A stretch of 64,000 bases of DNA from Sphingobacterium athyrii. GTDB lineage: Bacteria; Bacteroidota; Bacteroidia; Sphingobacteriales; Sphingobacteriaceae. The DNA lies in NCBI RefSeq assembly GCF_003071065.1, contig NZ_QCXX01000010.1, positions 186,614 to 250,613 on the forward strand, given 5' to 3'. A program made the position numbers and the translations under genes. Position 1 is the first letter of the stretch. Every line of letters starts with the position of its first letter. Of this stretch, positions 25,163 through 34,034 are shown one piece after another. The notes beneath the pieces were generated by a model, which searched no databases, was not told where the DNA came from, and saw only the letters and a program-made list of their open reading frames with translations.

Positions 25163-27469
25163 TTAGAAAGGATATCCAATAGCTAAATTGAACATCAGGT
25201 TATCTTTTCGCCACTTCGAACTGCCAAAATCGATATCTTTAAATACCCAACGTTCTCCTTTTGGTAAGTAAGGGATACGGAAGGGAATCGAAAAATCCGT
25301 CCGGACAATTAGGAAAGTAAAGTCAAAACGTAAGCCGGCGCCACCACCTACGGCAAGTTCATTTAGAAAGTTTTTACTGAACTTGGCTCCGGGTTTGTTG
25401 ACATCTTCACGTTGCAACCAGACGTTACCGGCATCAATAAATGCTGCCCAATGTACAAAACCAGCCAGCTTAGCCCGGTATTCGGTATTCAATTCCAATT
25501 TGATGTCACCGGTTTGATCAGCATAAAACAGGCCATTGCTCAGTTTTTCCGGAGCAAGAGTTCCCGGACCAATAGCGCGGGCGCCGAAAGCACGGATACT
25601 GTTTGGACCGCCGACATAATATTGTTTCAAATAGGGAAGGGAACGCGAGTTTCCATAGGAATAACTCAGACCGAGGCTCACCCTTGAGGCCAGTTGTGAA
25701 TTCTCCGATAACTTAAGATAATGTCTTCCGTCACCGCTTATTTTGATATACTGAGAGAAGTATGCGTCGAATAACTTGAAGGTTTTGCCTTTATTAAAAT
25801 CCGCTCCCTTGATCAGACCGAGGATATTTCCCGACAGGTCTAGATTTCCTTTGAAATAGAACGTATTCTTCAAATGCTGCTTCATCGTATTCTGGAACGT
25901 GAAGTTGTAATTTGGTCCGATCGTAAACTGGGGATCGATCGCATGCCGCAAAGCAGGGATCGTATCCATTTGCTTTTGGTAAGTCTCCGAAATGCCTTTC
26001 GGCTGTACATAGGTAATTTCCAGTAAAGCCAAATCATGCTGCTTTTCTTCCGATTCCTGCCAGATGTAGCCATAATCCAATGCAATGGAATTGAGGGTGT
26101 ATGCCTTGCGGCGGTTCAAGAATTCGTATCGGCCTTTCACATAGGTTTTGGGAATAAAACGACGCGAGGGATTGATATGCCCGAAAGGAGAGAGTATCCT
26201 CGGAAAAGTTACTGTAGCTTCCATTCCGTAGCGGTAATAACTGGAATTTAGATCCGCATTTCCCCCAGTCTGGGTTTCATATCCGCCAAAGACGTTAAAG
26301 CTCAATTGCTCCGCGCCTTTAAATGCATTGCGCAACGTCCAGTTGACGTTGACCTCTGTACCGTTGTAGACTGATGCCATTTTTCCTAAAAGCTCTACCC
26401 GCAACGATTTTTTCGGCAACGGTGTCAGATAGTAGTAGACATCCAGTGCATTGGGGACTTCCTTGCTATCCACAAAATTGTTCTTCACAAATTTCCAGCT
26501 ATTCAGGTTTACCAAATGACTGATTGTCTGATTGTGTGCCGTACGGTTATAAACATCTCCCGGCTTAAAGAAAATATGGTTGGCAATGACCGGCTTGCGA
26601 AAGGTACGCCTTCGATCAATAAAATAGTAACTGCTGTCAAAGAGTTCGGCATTGCGCGTTGACCGCTGGTAGCCCGAACTGGTTTCTGTGTAGTTGGGGA
26701 AAATATAGATTTTATTGATTTTAGACGGGATCTTCGCTTGGGCAGGTGTTTCCTTTTTTACGGTCACATACATGTCTACCCTATTATTTCGATGTGAGCT
26801 ATCGACTTCCACCAAAATATAATCCGGACTAAAATAGTAGTAGCCCTTGTTCTTAAGGTCATTGTCAATACGGTCGCGCTCATTCAGAATAACATCAAGA
26901 CTGTAATTTTTCCCTATCTGGAGTAAGCTTTTGTCTGAAGATGAAAGAATATCCCGCCCCAATTGGCTAGTGCTATCTATGTCAAACTTGACCGATTGTA
27001 TCCTATAGATCAGATTCGGTTTAGCCGTATAATTGATAGTTGCCTTTTTTTCTTCAACCAGGGTGTCTGATCTAACCTCGGCATTGAAAAAGCCAATGTT
27101 CTCCATGCGGTTACGTAGCAGATTTTCATTGTACTCACGGTTGACGTCGCTCAACAGTACGGGTTCTTCTCCAATTTTCTTGAAGAATCTTTTGATCATG
27201 TTTTTGTTAGCGGAATCTCCGGCCATATTGTTAAAATATAGCTTAAATGGGACACCCGCCAGGCGTTTATTGGGTTTTGGCATCAAGGACGACTGGAGAT
27301 AGGTCGAAAGTTTTTCCTTGTTCTCTTTTGAAATGGTGTCTGAATCTATAATGACATTGCCTTTGACATACAGGCTTTCCCCTTCTTTCAAATTCTTGGT
27401 AGAAGAGCAGGATGCTATGATCGTAGTCAGTGTCAATATTCCGATAGCAAATTTCAGCTTAGCTCGCAT
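25163..27469 (-). CDS. tamL: TamL: BamA/TamA-family outer-membrane lipoprotein
   Basis: 768-residue Omp85-superfamily protein with a lipoprotein signal (TTIIASCSS) instead of an ordinary signal peptide, the feature defining TamL in Bacteroidota. POTRA-like repeats fill the N-terminal ~400 residues; the C-terminal ~370 form the barrel with GGPNSIRAFGARAIGPG as the L6/RGF-type loop (here IRAFG) and a terminal LAIGYPF. The ATG at 27469 is chosen because AAAGGAG stands just upstream; an earlier Met at 27493 is possible. The start overlaps the tamB stop by 11 nt, so the two are translationally coupled. Likely role: outer-membrane protein insertion or envelope homeostasis with TamB. Confidence 0.88.
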   Translation of the reverse strand: MRAKLKFAIGILTLTTIIASCSSTKNLKEGESLYVKGNVIIDSDTISKENKEKLSTYLQSSLMPKPNKRLAGVPFKLYFNNMAGDSANKNMIKRFFKKIGEEPVLLSDVNREYNENLLRNRMENIGFFNAEVRSDTLVEEKKATINYTAKPNLIYRIQSVKFDIDSTSQLGRDILSSSDKSLLQIGKNYSLDVILNERDRIDNDLKNKGYYYFSPDYILVEVDSSHRNNRVDMYVTVKKETPAQAKIPSKINKIYIFPNYTETSSGYQRSTRNAELFDSSYYFIDRRRTFRKPVIANHIFFKPGDVYNRTAHNQTISHLVNLNSWKFVKNNFVDSKEVPNALDVYYYLTPLPKKSLRVELLGKMASVYNGTEVNVNWTLRNAFKGAEQLSFNVFGGYETQTGGNADLNSSYYRYGMEATVTFPRILSPFGHINPSRRFIPKTYVKGRYEFLNRRKAYTLNSIALDYGYIWQESEEKQHDLALLEITYVQPKGISETYQKQMDTIPALRHAIDPQFTIGPNYNFTFQNTMKQHLKNTFYFKGNLDLSGNILGLIKGADFNKGKTFKLFDAYFSQYIKISGDGRHYLKLSENSQLASRVSLGLSYSYGNSRSLPYLKQYYVGGPNSIRAFGARAIGPGTLAPEKLSNGLFYADQTGDIKLELNTEYRAKLAGFVHWAAFIDAGNVWLQREDVNKPGAKFSKNFLNELAVGGGAGLRFDFTFLIVRTDFSIPFRIPYLPKGERWVFKDIDFGSSKWRKDNLMFNLAIGYPF

Positions 27470-30400
27470 GATAACTCCTTTCCTCATCTTCATTTTTAAT
27501 CGCAGTCGTTCTGATCGTATCTAAATTTGTTTTTGGATCCTGATTTTTTGGTGCATTCTTGCTTGAGTCCAATTCTTGTTTACGTTTTTCTTTTTCGCGT
27601 TCTTCAATACGTTTTCGATATGCAGGGCTATGGAGCATCAAACTGTCTCTAATCACTGTACGTACGCTGTCCCGATAGACCGAGTCGGTTTCCATCCGCT
27701 CCACATTAAAGCGTTTTCTAAACCCTTTGCTGTCGGTATCATAGTACTCTTTGAGTTTTTTTGAACTCATCCATATCTCTTTAAACTTATTATAATCCAT
27801 ATTAATAATGAATCCGATACCGGTCTCCACATATTGCCCTTGAAGGGTCACCTGATATTGGTTTTTACGATACATACGGGCAAAATAGCGGCCATCTTGT
27901 GAAAGTTGGTAATCCAATTGAATATCGCCAGCGATATTATTGGATGCTTCGCCAGGACGGGTATTGCCTTCAACTTCAAAATTGGAACCTATCGTAATTT
28001 TTAGCCGGTCATTGAGGAGCATTTTTGAGACACCGATATTCAGATCTGTCCTTGTCTGCCCAGCCCCGGTAGTATAGTCCTCTTCAGAAGTCAAGTTGAA
28101 ATCCAATTCTACACCCGTAATTAATTCTGAAGCCAAACGATTTAACTGTCCACTCAAAAACGAACTGATGCTATTTCTGACAATGGCTTCTGTGCCGCCG
28201 CCTCCGGATAAACTTTCAAATGGATTAGTTGACATAAATCTTCCCAATACAATGAGTGAGAATACCTGCTTATTAAGTTCTGACGGGTTTTCGCGGAGGG
28301 TAGTCAATGCATTATTTACTTTACTGACCACATCTTGAGACACAATAGAGTTGTTCTCATCCAAATCAATGTCAAAACCCAATTGCGGCTGGAACAGCTT
28401 ATCCGTAATTTTTAGCAACACGTTGAATGGTACACGCTGTTTATACAGATTTGAGTTTTCCGAACCCAATTGCGTCGCAACTAATTCCAAGGTAGGTGCT
28501 TTGGTCGTATATGCTGCTGTGATATTCAGTCGTGCATCCAAGGGATCTCCATTCCAGGTGATGGTACTTCCTTTTTGAAAAGTAAAATCTTTTTTCACTG
28601 GACCAAAGCTAAATGAGTAACTCCCTTTGTCTACAGTAAATGTTCCGGACAAAGTAATTTTACTGCTGGCATCTATGCCGGCATTTAATTCCGCCTGACC
28701 TTGGATATTAAGGGCATCCTGCGAGCCTGCATCCAGAAGGATTTTAAATTTAGCCTCTTTGTCCGTCTGCAGGTTCAGATCCACATCCATTCCTGTCAAT
28801 TTGGTAACGGTCATCGAATCCAGCTTGGCAAATATATTCGCACGGGTTGTATCACTCTTATCAACAAATTCGACCACCCCTTTACGGTCAGCCATCCCCG
28901 GGTTTTCATTAGGCATGACAAAGGTGAAGTCAGTTTCGTCAAGTACTTTAATTGTTCCATCGACAACAGGCTTATCTAGGTTTCCTCTGATCCGCAGATT
29001 GGAGGTTAGGTACATCTTGCCATAGAACATGTCGTTGTCTGTCTGGGTAGAGTTTAACACCTCAAAATTGTCGGTATTGACGTTGAGATTAAAATCAAAA
29101 TCAGTATAGGTTTTTGTATCGATCGAACCCGTCACCTTAGCGATATTTCCTTTTTTGTCTTCCAATGCAAATTTTGGAAAGCTGATCCCGCTATTATCAA
29201 AATGCACCGTCTCATCTTTTGCTTTGAAAAGGGCGTTGAGCATTGCAATGTTAAATTGAGCATCTTTAAACTTGACATCGCCAGCTATAAGCGGTTTGGA
29301 AGGGGAGCCTGTTATTTTTAATTGACCTTCGAGGTTTCCTTTTGATTCCTTCAGATAGCCCAAACTAAATGCTTGCACAGTCTGCATGGTCAATGGCTGA
29401 ATATCCAAGGTGAAATCCAGGCTCGATTCTCCTTTCGGTGGACTGATAAAATCCCCGCTTAACACCACGTTGTTGCCATTTTCGCTGATACTGATGTTTG
29501 CATTATAGGTATTTTCCTTTTCATTATTGACTTTGATGTTCACGTTTCCAACGGTATCTTTTCCGACATAGAATTTATCGATGACCAGATCCGAAACAAA
29601 TACAGGATTACTTTCCAGCCGTGATATCGTAGCCTGCCCATTGATGCCACCGCCCAGATCCATAATATCGCTTTCGAGCATTTTACTTATAGTCTCAATA
29701 CGGAAATTATTGAAGGAAATATTGACAGGCGAATTCAAAACGCTGTCCTGCGAAGAGATACTCAATTCTTGTCCCTTGTTGCTCAGGACAAAGTCTTTTG
29801 CCTGAATCCCCGTACTTCCAAATTTGAGCACGTTGGACGGGTTTACGGTCCATTTGTCGTAGTTCAGCATGAGTCCGTCCTGGAGTAGACTAAAGACAAA
29901 AGCCCCATTGTCCACGCGCATATTGGCACCTAAATGATATTGTTCCTTCTCTTTCTTATCCTTGATCCATAACCCGAAATCCAGGTTATTCTGGATGACC
30001 TTACCACTAAACACGGTATTGACTAGCTCAATATTACTGACCTTGATCTTATTGATCAGAGCAGAATAATAAAGGGTGCTATCCAAGGTATTGATATCCA
30101 GGGTAACGTTATTTATTTCTGTTCCGTTATAGATTATTTTAGGGGCATCCAGTTTGGCCAATATGGTTTTCGTCGCACTATTGAACATTCCATCTAAGGT
30201 GATATCTTTCATTTCTGTCAATTCCGGAACAAAATCCTGTACAAATTTGGTCCGGGTCAATTGTGCTGAAAACTCGATGTTCTGTGGTTCATAAGGTGGT
30301 ACCTTTACAGGTTTTCCAGGTTGATAATAAACTTGTAAAATATCCTGAATGGCATTTTGTAGCTCTAGAATCTTATATTTCCCGACCAAGTGGGCATTGA

Positions 30401-32744
30401 AAAAAGCAGATTTAAGAAGCAACAAATTTCTGGATGTATCCGATTTTGCAATCAGGGAAATACTGTCCAAAGAATAATAGGCATCGTTGTAGGCGATTGA
30501 TGAGTTGGTGATATGTGCCTCCCCATTGAGAAAGTTTGGATCAGCTGAAGTAAAATGCCCGACCATCTTACCGTGGTATTTAAAATCATCCGCCATTAAC
30601 TTCAGATTTTTGAGGTTGATGGTATCCACCATCAATTCAAAATCCACCTGGGGATACTTGGATTTCATATTGGCCGTGGCATCCAGTTTCAGCTTAATAT
30701 TGGGGTCAGGACTCACGACCGATGCTTTGATATCACCTTTGTCTGCAGTGAGATTCATATCGATATTCTGATACCGATAGCCCATGGCATCCATGCGGTT
30801 TACTTTACCATCGAAATTGGCGACAAGTTTCTTGGGATCCGTGCCATGTCCTTTTATTTTTCCTTCAAAGGAAAGTATCCCTAAGGTACTGTCCATTTTC
30901 ATGATCTTACCGATATCAAAATCGCGTATGCTAACAAGAGCATCATAGCTGGTATCTCTGTTTGCCATGCTGACTTTACCGTCAAATTTTGCTGTTCCTT
31001 TTTCGGTCACCAGTGAGAGATTGGTGTCAAAAGCAGTCATACCGCCTTTAAAGGTACCTGTTAGTCCGATCGTATTTGGCAGTTCGATATTAGCTGGAAG
31101 CATGGATTTCGCAACGAGTTTTTCAATATCCGAACGTCCTGTGGTTAATTTTTTCAGATTCAGGTCCATGGACATTTTATCCACATTTGGCAATCCTTTC
31201 AGTCGCATACTGGCGATTACCCGCGTATTGGATAGGGTCTGGAAATCAATATTAGGAATATTGAGGTCGTTTAACTTGCCGATCACACGTCCATCAATAT
31301 TGAACTTTTTGTCCATCAAGGGTTTCATGACCTGCATCGTATCAAGGAAAGGAGCAAAGTAATAAATGTCGCGCATATCGACATGGCTCTTTTTAAGCGT
31401 CGCATTCACATAGATCAATTCCGGTTTTTTGGTAATGATATCCAGGGAAGGGTAGGTTACTTTGAAGTAGTCCCGAATAAGCGTGCGCGGTGTTTCCGCG
31501 TAGAGGTTTTTAATTTCTGCCCCGGTATTTGTATACTTGAATTCACCTTTGAGCTGTTTGATAACCAAGCCTGAGTGATCGGATGCGGTCAGCTCGTTCA
31601 GTGCCCCACTAATGGAGTCCGCACTATAATATAAGTCGGTTAGATTGGTTTTTATCCCCGGAATTTTAATATTGAAATAATCAAAGCCTTTCATGCGTGC
31701 CTGATTGTCATCCCGATAAGCCAGTGCAGTATTATTGATCGTGATGTCTTTGGCAGAGACGATCCACTTGATTTTTGTGGTATCCGTTGGGGTATTGCCC
31801 GTAGGCTGTGTTTTCTTCGCTATTTTTCCAAAGAGCACCTCATTGTCGGAGCCATCGAGCTGGATGGTTTGAATATCAACTAGCTCCTTGTTTAAATCAA
31901 TCTTGTTGATATCTGCTCTTAGATTTTTGATGTTAAACTTTGTTTTAAGCGAGCTGGATTGATCCTCATAGCGGACAAGGATATTGGCAAGGTCGGCAAT
32001 TTGTATTCCCACATCCGGAAGAAGGGTAGTGGTTTGTGCGGTTTTGTCCGTAATGCCAAAGTCTTCGACCGATGGAGCAGTGCCGTCCATGACAGGTTTC
32101 CATTGTTTTACGGTCGCATTCAAACCGTCTATTTTTACCTTCGGTAGGTTGAAGGCCATATTTTTGGTCAGGTCAAATTTTTTAATATTGGTATTTAGCG
32201 TGCCCAGATATACATCAGCGCTTGTTCCAATAACATCATCAGCATAAACGATATGAGCTTTATCAAGCTTTACCTTGTCCAGATTAAAAATGAGGGCAGA
32301 AGTGGTATCTGCCGTAGGTTTACTTTCCTTTTCGGAGGCAAATGCTTTGACGATATAATCAAAATTAAAGGAACTGTCAGGCAATGTTCTTCGGATTTTT
32401 GTAGTGATCCCCTCCGCTTCGATACTTTGGATTTCTACGGTGTTTTTCAGAAGCTTGAGCATGTTGATGTCCACAGCAATACTTTTTCCGGCAACGAGCG
32501 TGTCCTTGCTCTGATCCTCCATATAGATATCTTGCAACACTAACTTTTTCGGAAAATCAATATTGATGTAACCGATTTTAACCGGAGTGCCTATTTTTCC
32601 TTCGACATAATGCGTTACTTTTCCGGCAATATAGTTTTGAACGGCGGGTATCCGGATTAAAAATACAACTAGAATAATCAGCGCAATTATTACTCCAATA
32701 ATCCACAATATTGTTTTGAATGCAATTCGGGTAAATCTGTTCAA
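27459..32744 (-). CDS. tamB: TamB: translocation and assembly module protein (DUF490)
   Basis: 1761-residue AsmA/TamB-like protein. A single N-terminal membrane anchor (IIGVIIALIILVVFLI) is followed by over 1500 residues of repeating beta-strands, the long lipid-carrying groove type fold, and the conserved C-terminal DUF490 region (about 1300-1640: LDARLNITAAYTTKAPTLEL, then the LSQDGRYFARMYRKNQYQV strands). The very C-terminal ~110 residues are charged and probably disordered. It bridges inner and outer membrane and pairs with TamL, whose gene overlaps its 3' end. Longer than proteobacterial TamB (about 1260), as expected in this phylum. Confidence 0.9.
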   Translation of the reverse strand: MNRFTRIAFKTILWIIGVIIALIILVVFLIRIPAVQNYIAGKVTHYVEGKIGTPVKIGYINIDFPKKLVLQDIYMEDQSKDTLVAGKSIAVDINMLKLLKNTVEIQSIEAEGITTKIRRTLPDSSFNFDYIVKAFASEKESKPTADTTSALIFNLDKVKLDKAHIVYADDVIGTSADVYLGTLNTNIKKFDLTKNMAFNLPKVKIDGLNATVKQWKPVMDGTAPSVEDFGITDKTAQTTTLLPDVGIQIADLANILVRYEDQSSSLKTKFNIKNLRADINKIDLNKELVDIQTIQLDGSDNEVLFGKIAKKTQPTGNTPTDTTKIKWIVSAKDITINNTALAYRDDNQARMKGFDYFNIKIPGIKTNLTDLYYSADSISGALNELTASDHSGLVIKQLKGEFKYTNTGAEIKNLYAETPRTLIRDYFKVTYPSLDIITKKPELIYVNATLKKSHVDMRDIYYFAPFLDTMQVMKPLMDKKFNIDGRVIGKLNDLNIPNIDFQTLSNTRVIASMRLKGLPNVDKMSMDLNLKKLTTGRSDIEKLVAKSMLPANIELPNTIGLTGTFKGGMTAFDTNLSLVTEKGTAKFDGKVSMANRDTSYDALVSIRDFDIGKIMKMDSTLGILSFEGKIKGHGTDPKKLVANFDGKVNRMDAMGYRYQNIDMNLTADKGDIKASVVSPDPNIKLKLDATANMKSKYPQVDFELMVDTINLKNLKLMADDFKYHGKMVGHFTSADPNFLNGEAHITNSSIAYNDAYYSLDSISLIAKSDTSRNLLLLKSAFFNAHLVGKYKILELQNAIQDILQVYYQPGKPVKVPPYEPQNIEFSAQLTRTKFVQDFVPELTEMKDITLDGMFNSATKTILAKLDAPKIIYNGTEINNVTLDINTLDSTLYYSALINKIKVSNIELVNTVFSGKVIQNNLDFGLWIKDKKEKEQYHLGANMRVDNGAFVFSLLQDGLMLNYDKWTVNPSNVLKFGSTGIQAKDFVLSNKGQELSISSQDSVLNSPVNISFNNFRIETISKMLESDIMDLGGGINGQATISRLESNPVFVSDLVIDKFYVGKDTVGNVNIKVNNEKENTYNANISISENGNNVVLSGDFISPPKGESSLDFTLDIQPLTMQTVQAFSLGYLKESKGNLEGQLKITGSPSKPLIAGDVKFKDAQFNIAMLNALFKAKDETVHFDNSGISFPKFALEDKKGNIAKVTGSIDTKTYTDFDFNLNVNTDNFEVLNSTQTDNDMFYGKMYLTSNLRIRGNLDKPVVDGTIKVLDETDFTFVMPNENPGMADRKGVVEFVDKSDTTRANIFAKLDSMTVTKLTGMDVDLNLQTDKEAKFKILLDAGSQDALNIQGQAELNAGIDASSKITLSGTFTVDKGSYSFSFGPVKKDFTFQKGSTITWNGDPLDARLNITAAYTTKAPTLELVATQLGSENSNLYKQRVPFNVLLKITDKLFQPQLGFDIDLDENNSIVSQDVVSKVNNALTTLRENPSELNKQVFSLIVLGRFMSTNPFESLSGGGGTEAIVRNSISSFLSGQLNRLASELITGVELDFNLTSEEDYTTGAGQTRTDLNIGVSKMLLNDRLKITIGSNFEVEGNTRPGEASNNIAGDIQLDYQLSQDGRYFARMYRKNQYQVTLQGQYVETGIGFIINMDYNKFKEIWMSSKKLKEYYDTDSKGFRKRFNVERMETDSVYRDSVRTVIRDSLMLHSPAYRKRIEEREKEKRKQELDSSKNAPKNQDPKTNLDTIRTTAIKNEDEERSYHAS

Positions 32745-33137
32745 CGTATAATTTGATTTAAGTATCTATTAATAAAAACTAAAACGGAAAAAAGTTTGCA
32801 AAGTTTTTCAGATATTAAGTTATATCCCCGCCATTTCAGCAAACTAAGATAAATTTGCTTGTATATGCAAGTTTAATTTCTGCTACATAACGTTTAATTT
32901 GCGCTACATATACGCATATGTAAACCTTGAACCGTCCTCCATCTCCCGCTAAATTCCCTGCTATCGAGGAGGTATTCTATAAACCCATCAAATAATTGAC
33001 CAAACCATTTTTGGAGTATAAAGTTTTTTATTTTTTAATTTTATACTAACAAAAACATACAATCCCTATCAATTTCTTAACAATAGGAATTTCTCCCTGA
33101 CAGGATCCTGTCGTTTTTGTTTGGACGAACAGGACAA
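32745..33137. other. Intergenic region upstream of tamB with tandem repeat
   Basis: 393 bases without a gene. Two 20-base tandem copies, GTTTAATTTCTGCTACATAA (32871-32890) and GTTTAATTTGCGCTACATAT (32892-32911), 17/20 identical and 21 bases apart, are followed by an inverted repeat TACATAT / ATATGTA (32905-32911, 32916-32922). A perfect palindrome GACAGGATCCTGTC (33099-33112) with T-rich sequence to its right lies near the DoxX gene. No TAnnTTTG match is well placed for tamB. Confidence 0.5.
32871..32922 (-). promoter_or_regulatory. Candidate tandem operator upstream of tamB
   Basis: Two near-identical 20-mers spaced by two helical turns, the second running into a 7-bp inverted repeat, 127-178 bases before the tamB start. 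The arrangement suits cooperative binding by a dimeric regulator; no regulator is identified. Confidence 0.35.
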
Positions 33138-33512
33138 TTACGCCATCAGTTTTTTGTATTTCCCCCAATTTTCAAATACGACCCATAGCCAAATGACGAA
33201 AAGTACGGCCCAGATAATTAATCCCTGTTGGCTATAAAAAACCATATTATGCGTAAAAATACCAATTAGTATTGGCAGGATAACCAGTGCACCAACAGTT
33301 CTTGTTTTAGGGAACAGAAATAACAATCCACCGATGATTTCGATGACACCGACAAGGGGCAACAACCATTTTATTGTGCCGAAAGCTTCAAATACCTTTT
33401 GCATGTCCATGTCCATTGGTGGGATAGGCATATAATGAAGGATTTTATCTAAGCCTGCATTCATAAAAAGCAGACCAAACAAAACGCAAACAATATTCTT
33501 TAGGATTTTCAT
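33138..33512 (-). CDS. DoxX-like small membrane protein
   Basis: 124-residue, four-helix integral membrane protein: FGLLFMNAGLDKILHYMPIP at the first helix, GVIEIIGGLLFLFPKTRTVGA, ILIGIFTHNMVFY and a final LFVIWLWVVFEN. The pattern matches the DoxX/DoxD superfamily found in many uncharacterised redox-linked membrane proteins. It follows the DUF4342 gene by 23 nt on the same strand. Specific function unknown. Confidence 0.75.
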   Translation of the reverse strand: MKILKNIVCVLFGLLFMNAGLDKILHYMPIPPMDMDMQKVFEAFGTIKWLLPLVGVIEIIGGLLFLFPKTRTVGALVILPILIGIFTHNMVFYSQQGLIIWAVLFVIWLWVVFENWGKYKKLMA

Positions 33513-33535
33513 GATCGTAAATTTTTAAGGTCAAA

Positions 33536-33838
33536 TTAGTTGACAGTGATCGTTGTCGGTGGTTCTGAGGGACCATCCTTTTTATCCTCTTCCTTCTTTT
33601 CGCTATTGCGTTCTACCGTAATTGTGCATTCGGTTAGCAAGGCTGCCACGGCGCCAATTGCGGCAAATACCGGCGCCAGGATCAGTCCGATCGCGCCAAC
33701 TGTAATCGGAAAACTCATGATTTCTTTACCATGCTTGTCCGAGATACTGATTTTATTTACATTACCCTCTGCAATGATTTCTTTGATCTTTTGTAAGAGG
33801 TTTTCTCCGTTGATTTGAAATGTTTCCTTGAATCCCAT
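33536..33838 (-). CDS. DUF4342 small membrane-associated protein
   Basis: 100 residues from the ATG at 33838 (an upstream ATG at 33877 would add 13 residues without clear similarity). The N-terminal half ENLLQKIKEIIAEGNVNKIS plus ISDKHGKEIMSFPITVG and the Gly/Ala-rich segment GLILAPVFAAIGAVAALL with CTITVER is the DUF4342 pattern. The tail is acidic and Pro-rich. Function unknown; likely cotranscribed with the DoxX-like gene. Confidence 0.75.
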   Translation of the reverse strand: MGFKETFQINGENLLQKIKEIIAEGNVNKISISDKHGKEIMSFPITVGAIGLILAPVFAAIGAVAALLTECTITVERNSEKKEEDKKDGPSEPPTTITVN

Positions 33839-33978
33839 AATGATATAATTTAAGTTCGTTCTTATAAAGTTATTCATTTTTTTACAGGAATCCGTATAAA
33901 GTTAAAAATCAACAATGAAGCTAGCATATAAAAGGATACGATTCTACCAAACCATAAACGGATAGGGAAGTGCACCTC

Positions 33979-34016
33979 AAAAAAAAAGTCCCGCGTGCTT
34001 CGCGGGACTTTAAAAA
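33979..34016. terminator. Terminator after valS
   Basis: AAAGTCCCGCG / CGCGGGACTTT (33985-33995, 34001-34011), loop TGCTT, with an A-run on the left giving U-tract on the - strand. A GC-rich, textbook terminator. Confidence 0.9.
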
Positions 34017-34034
34017 ATCAGGATATTATAGGTT

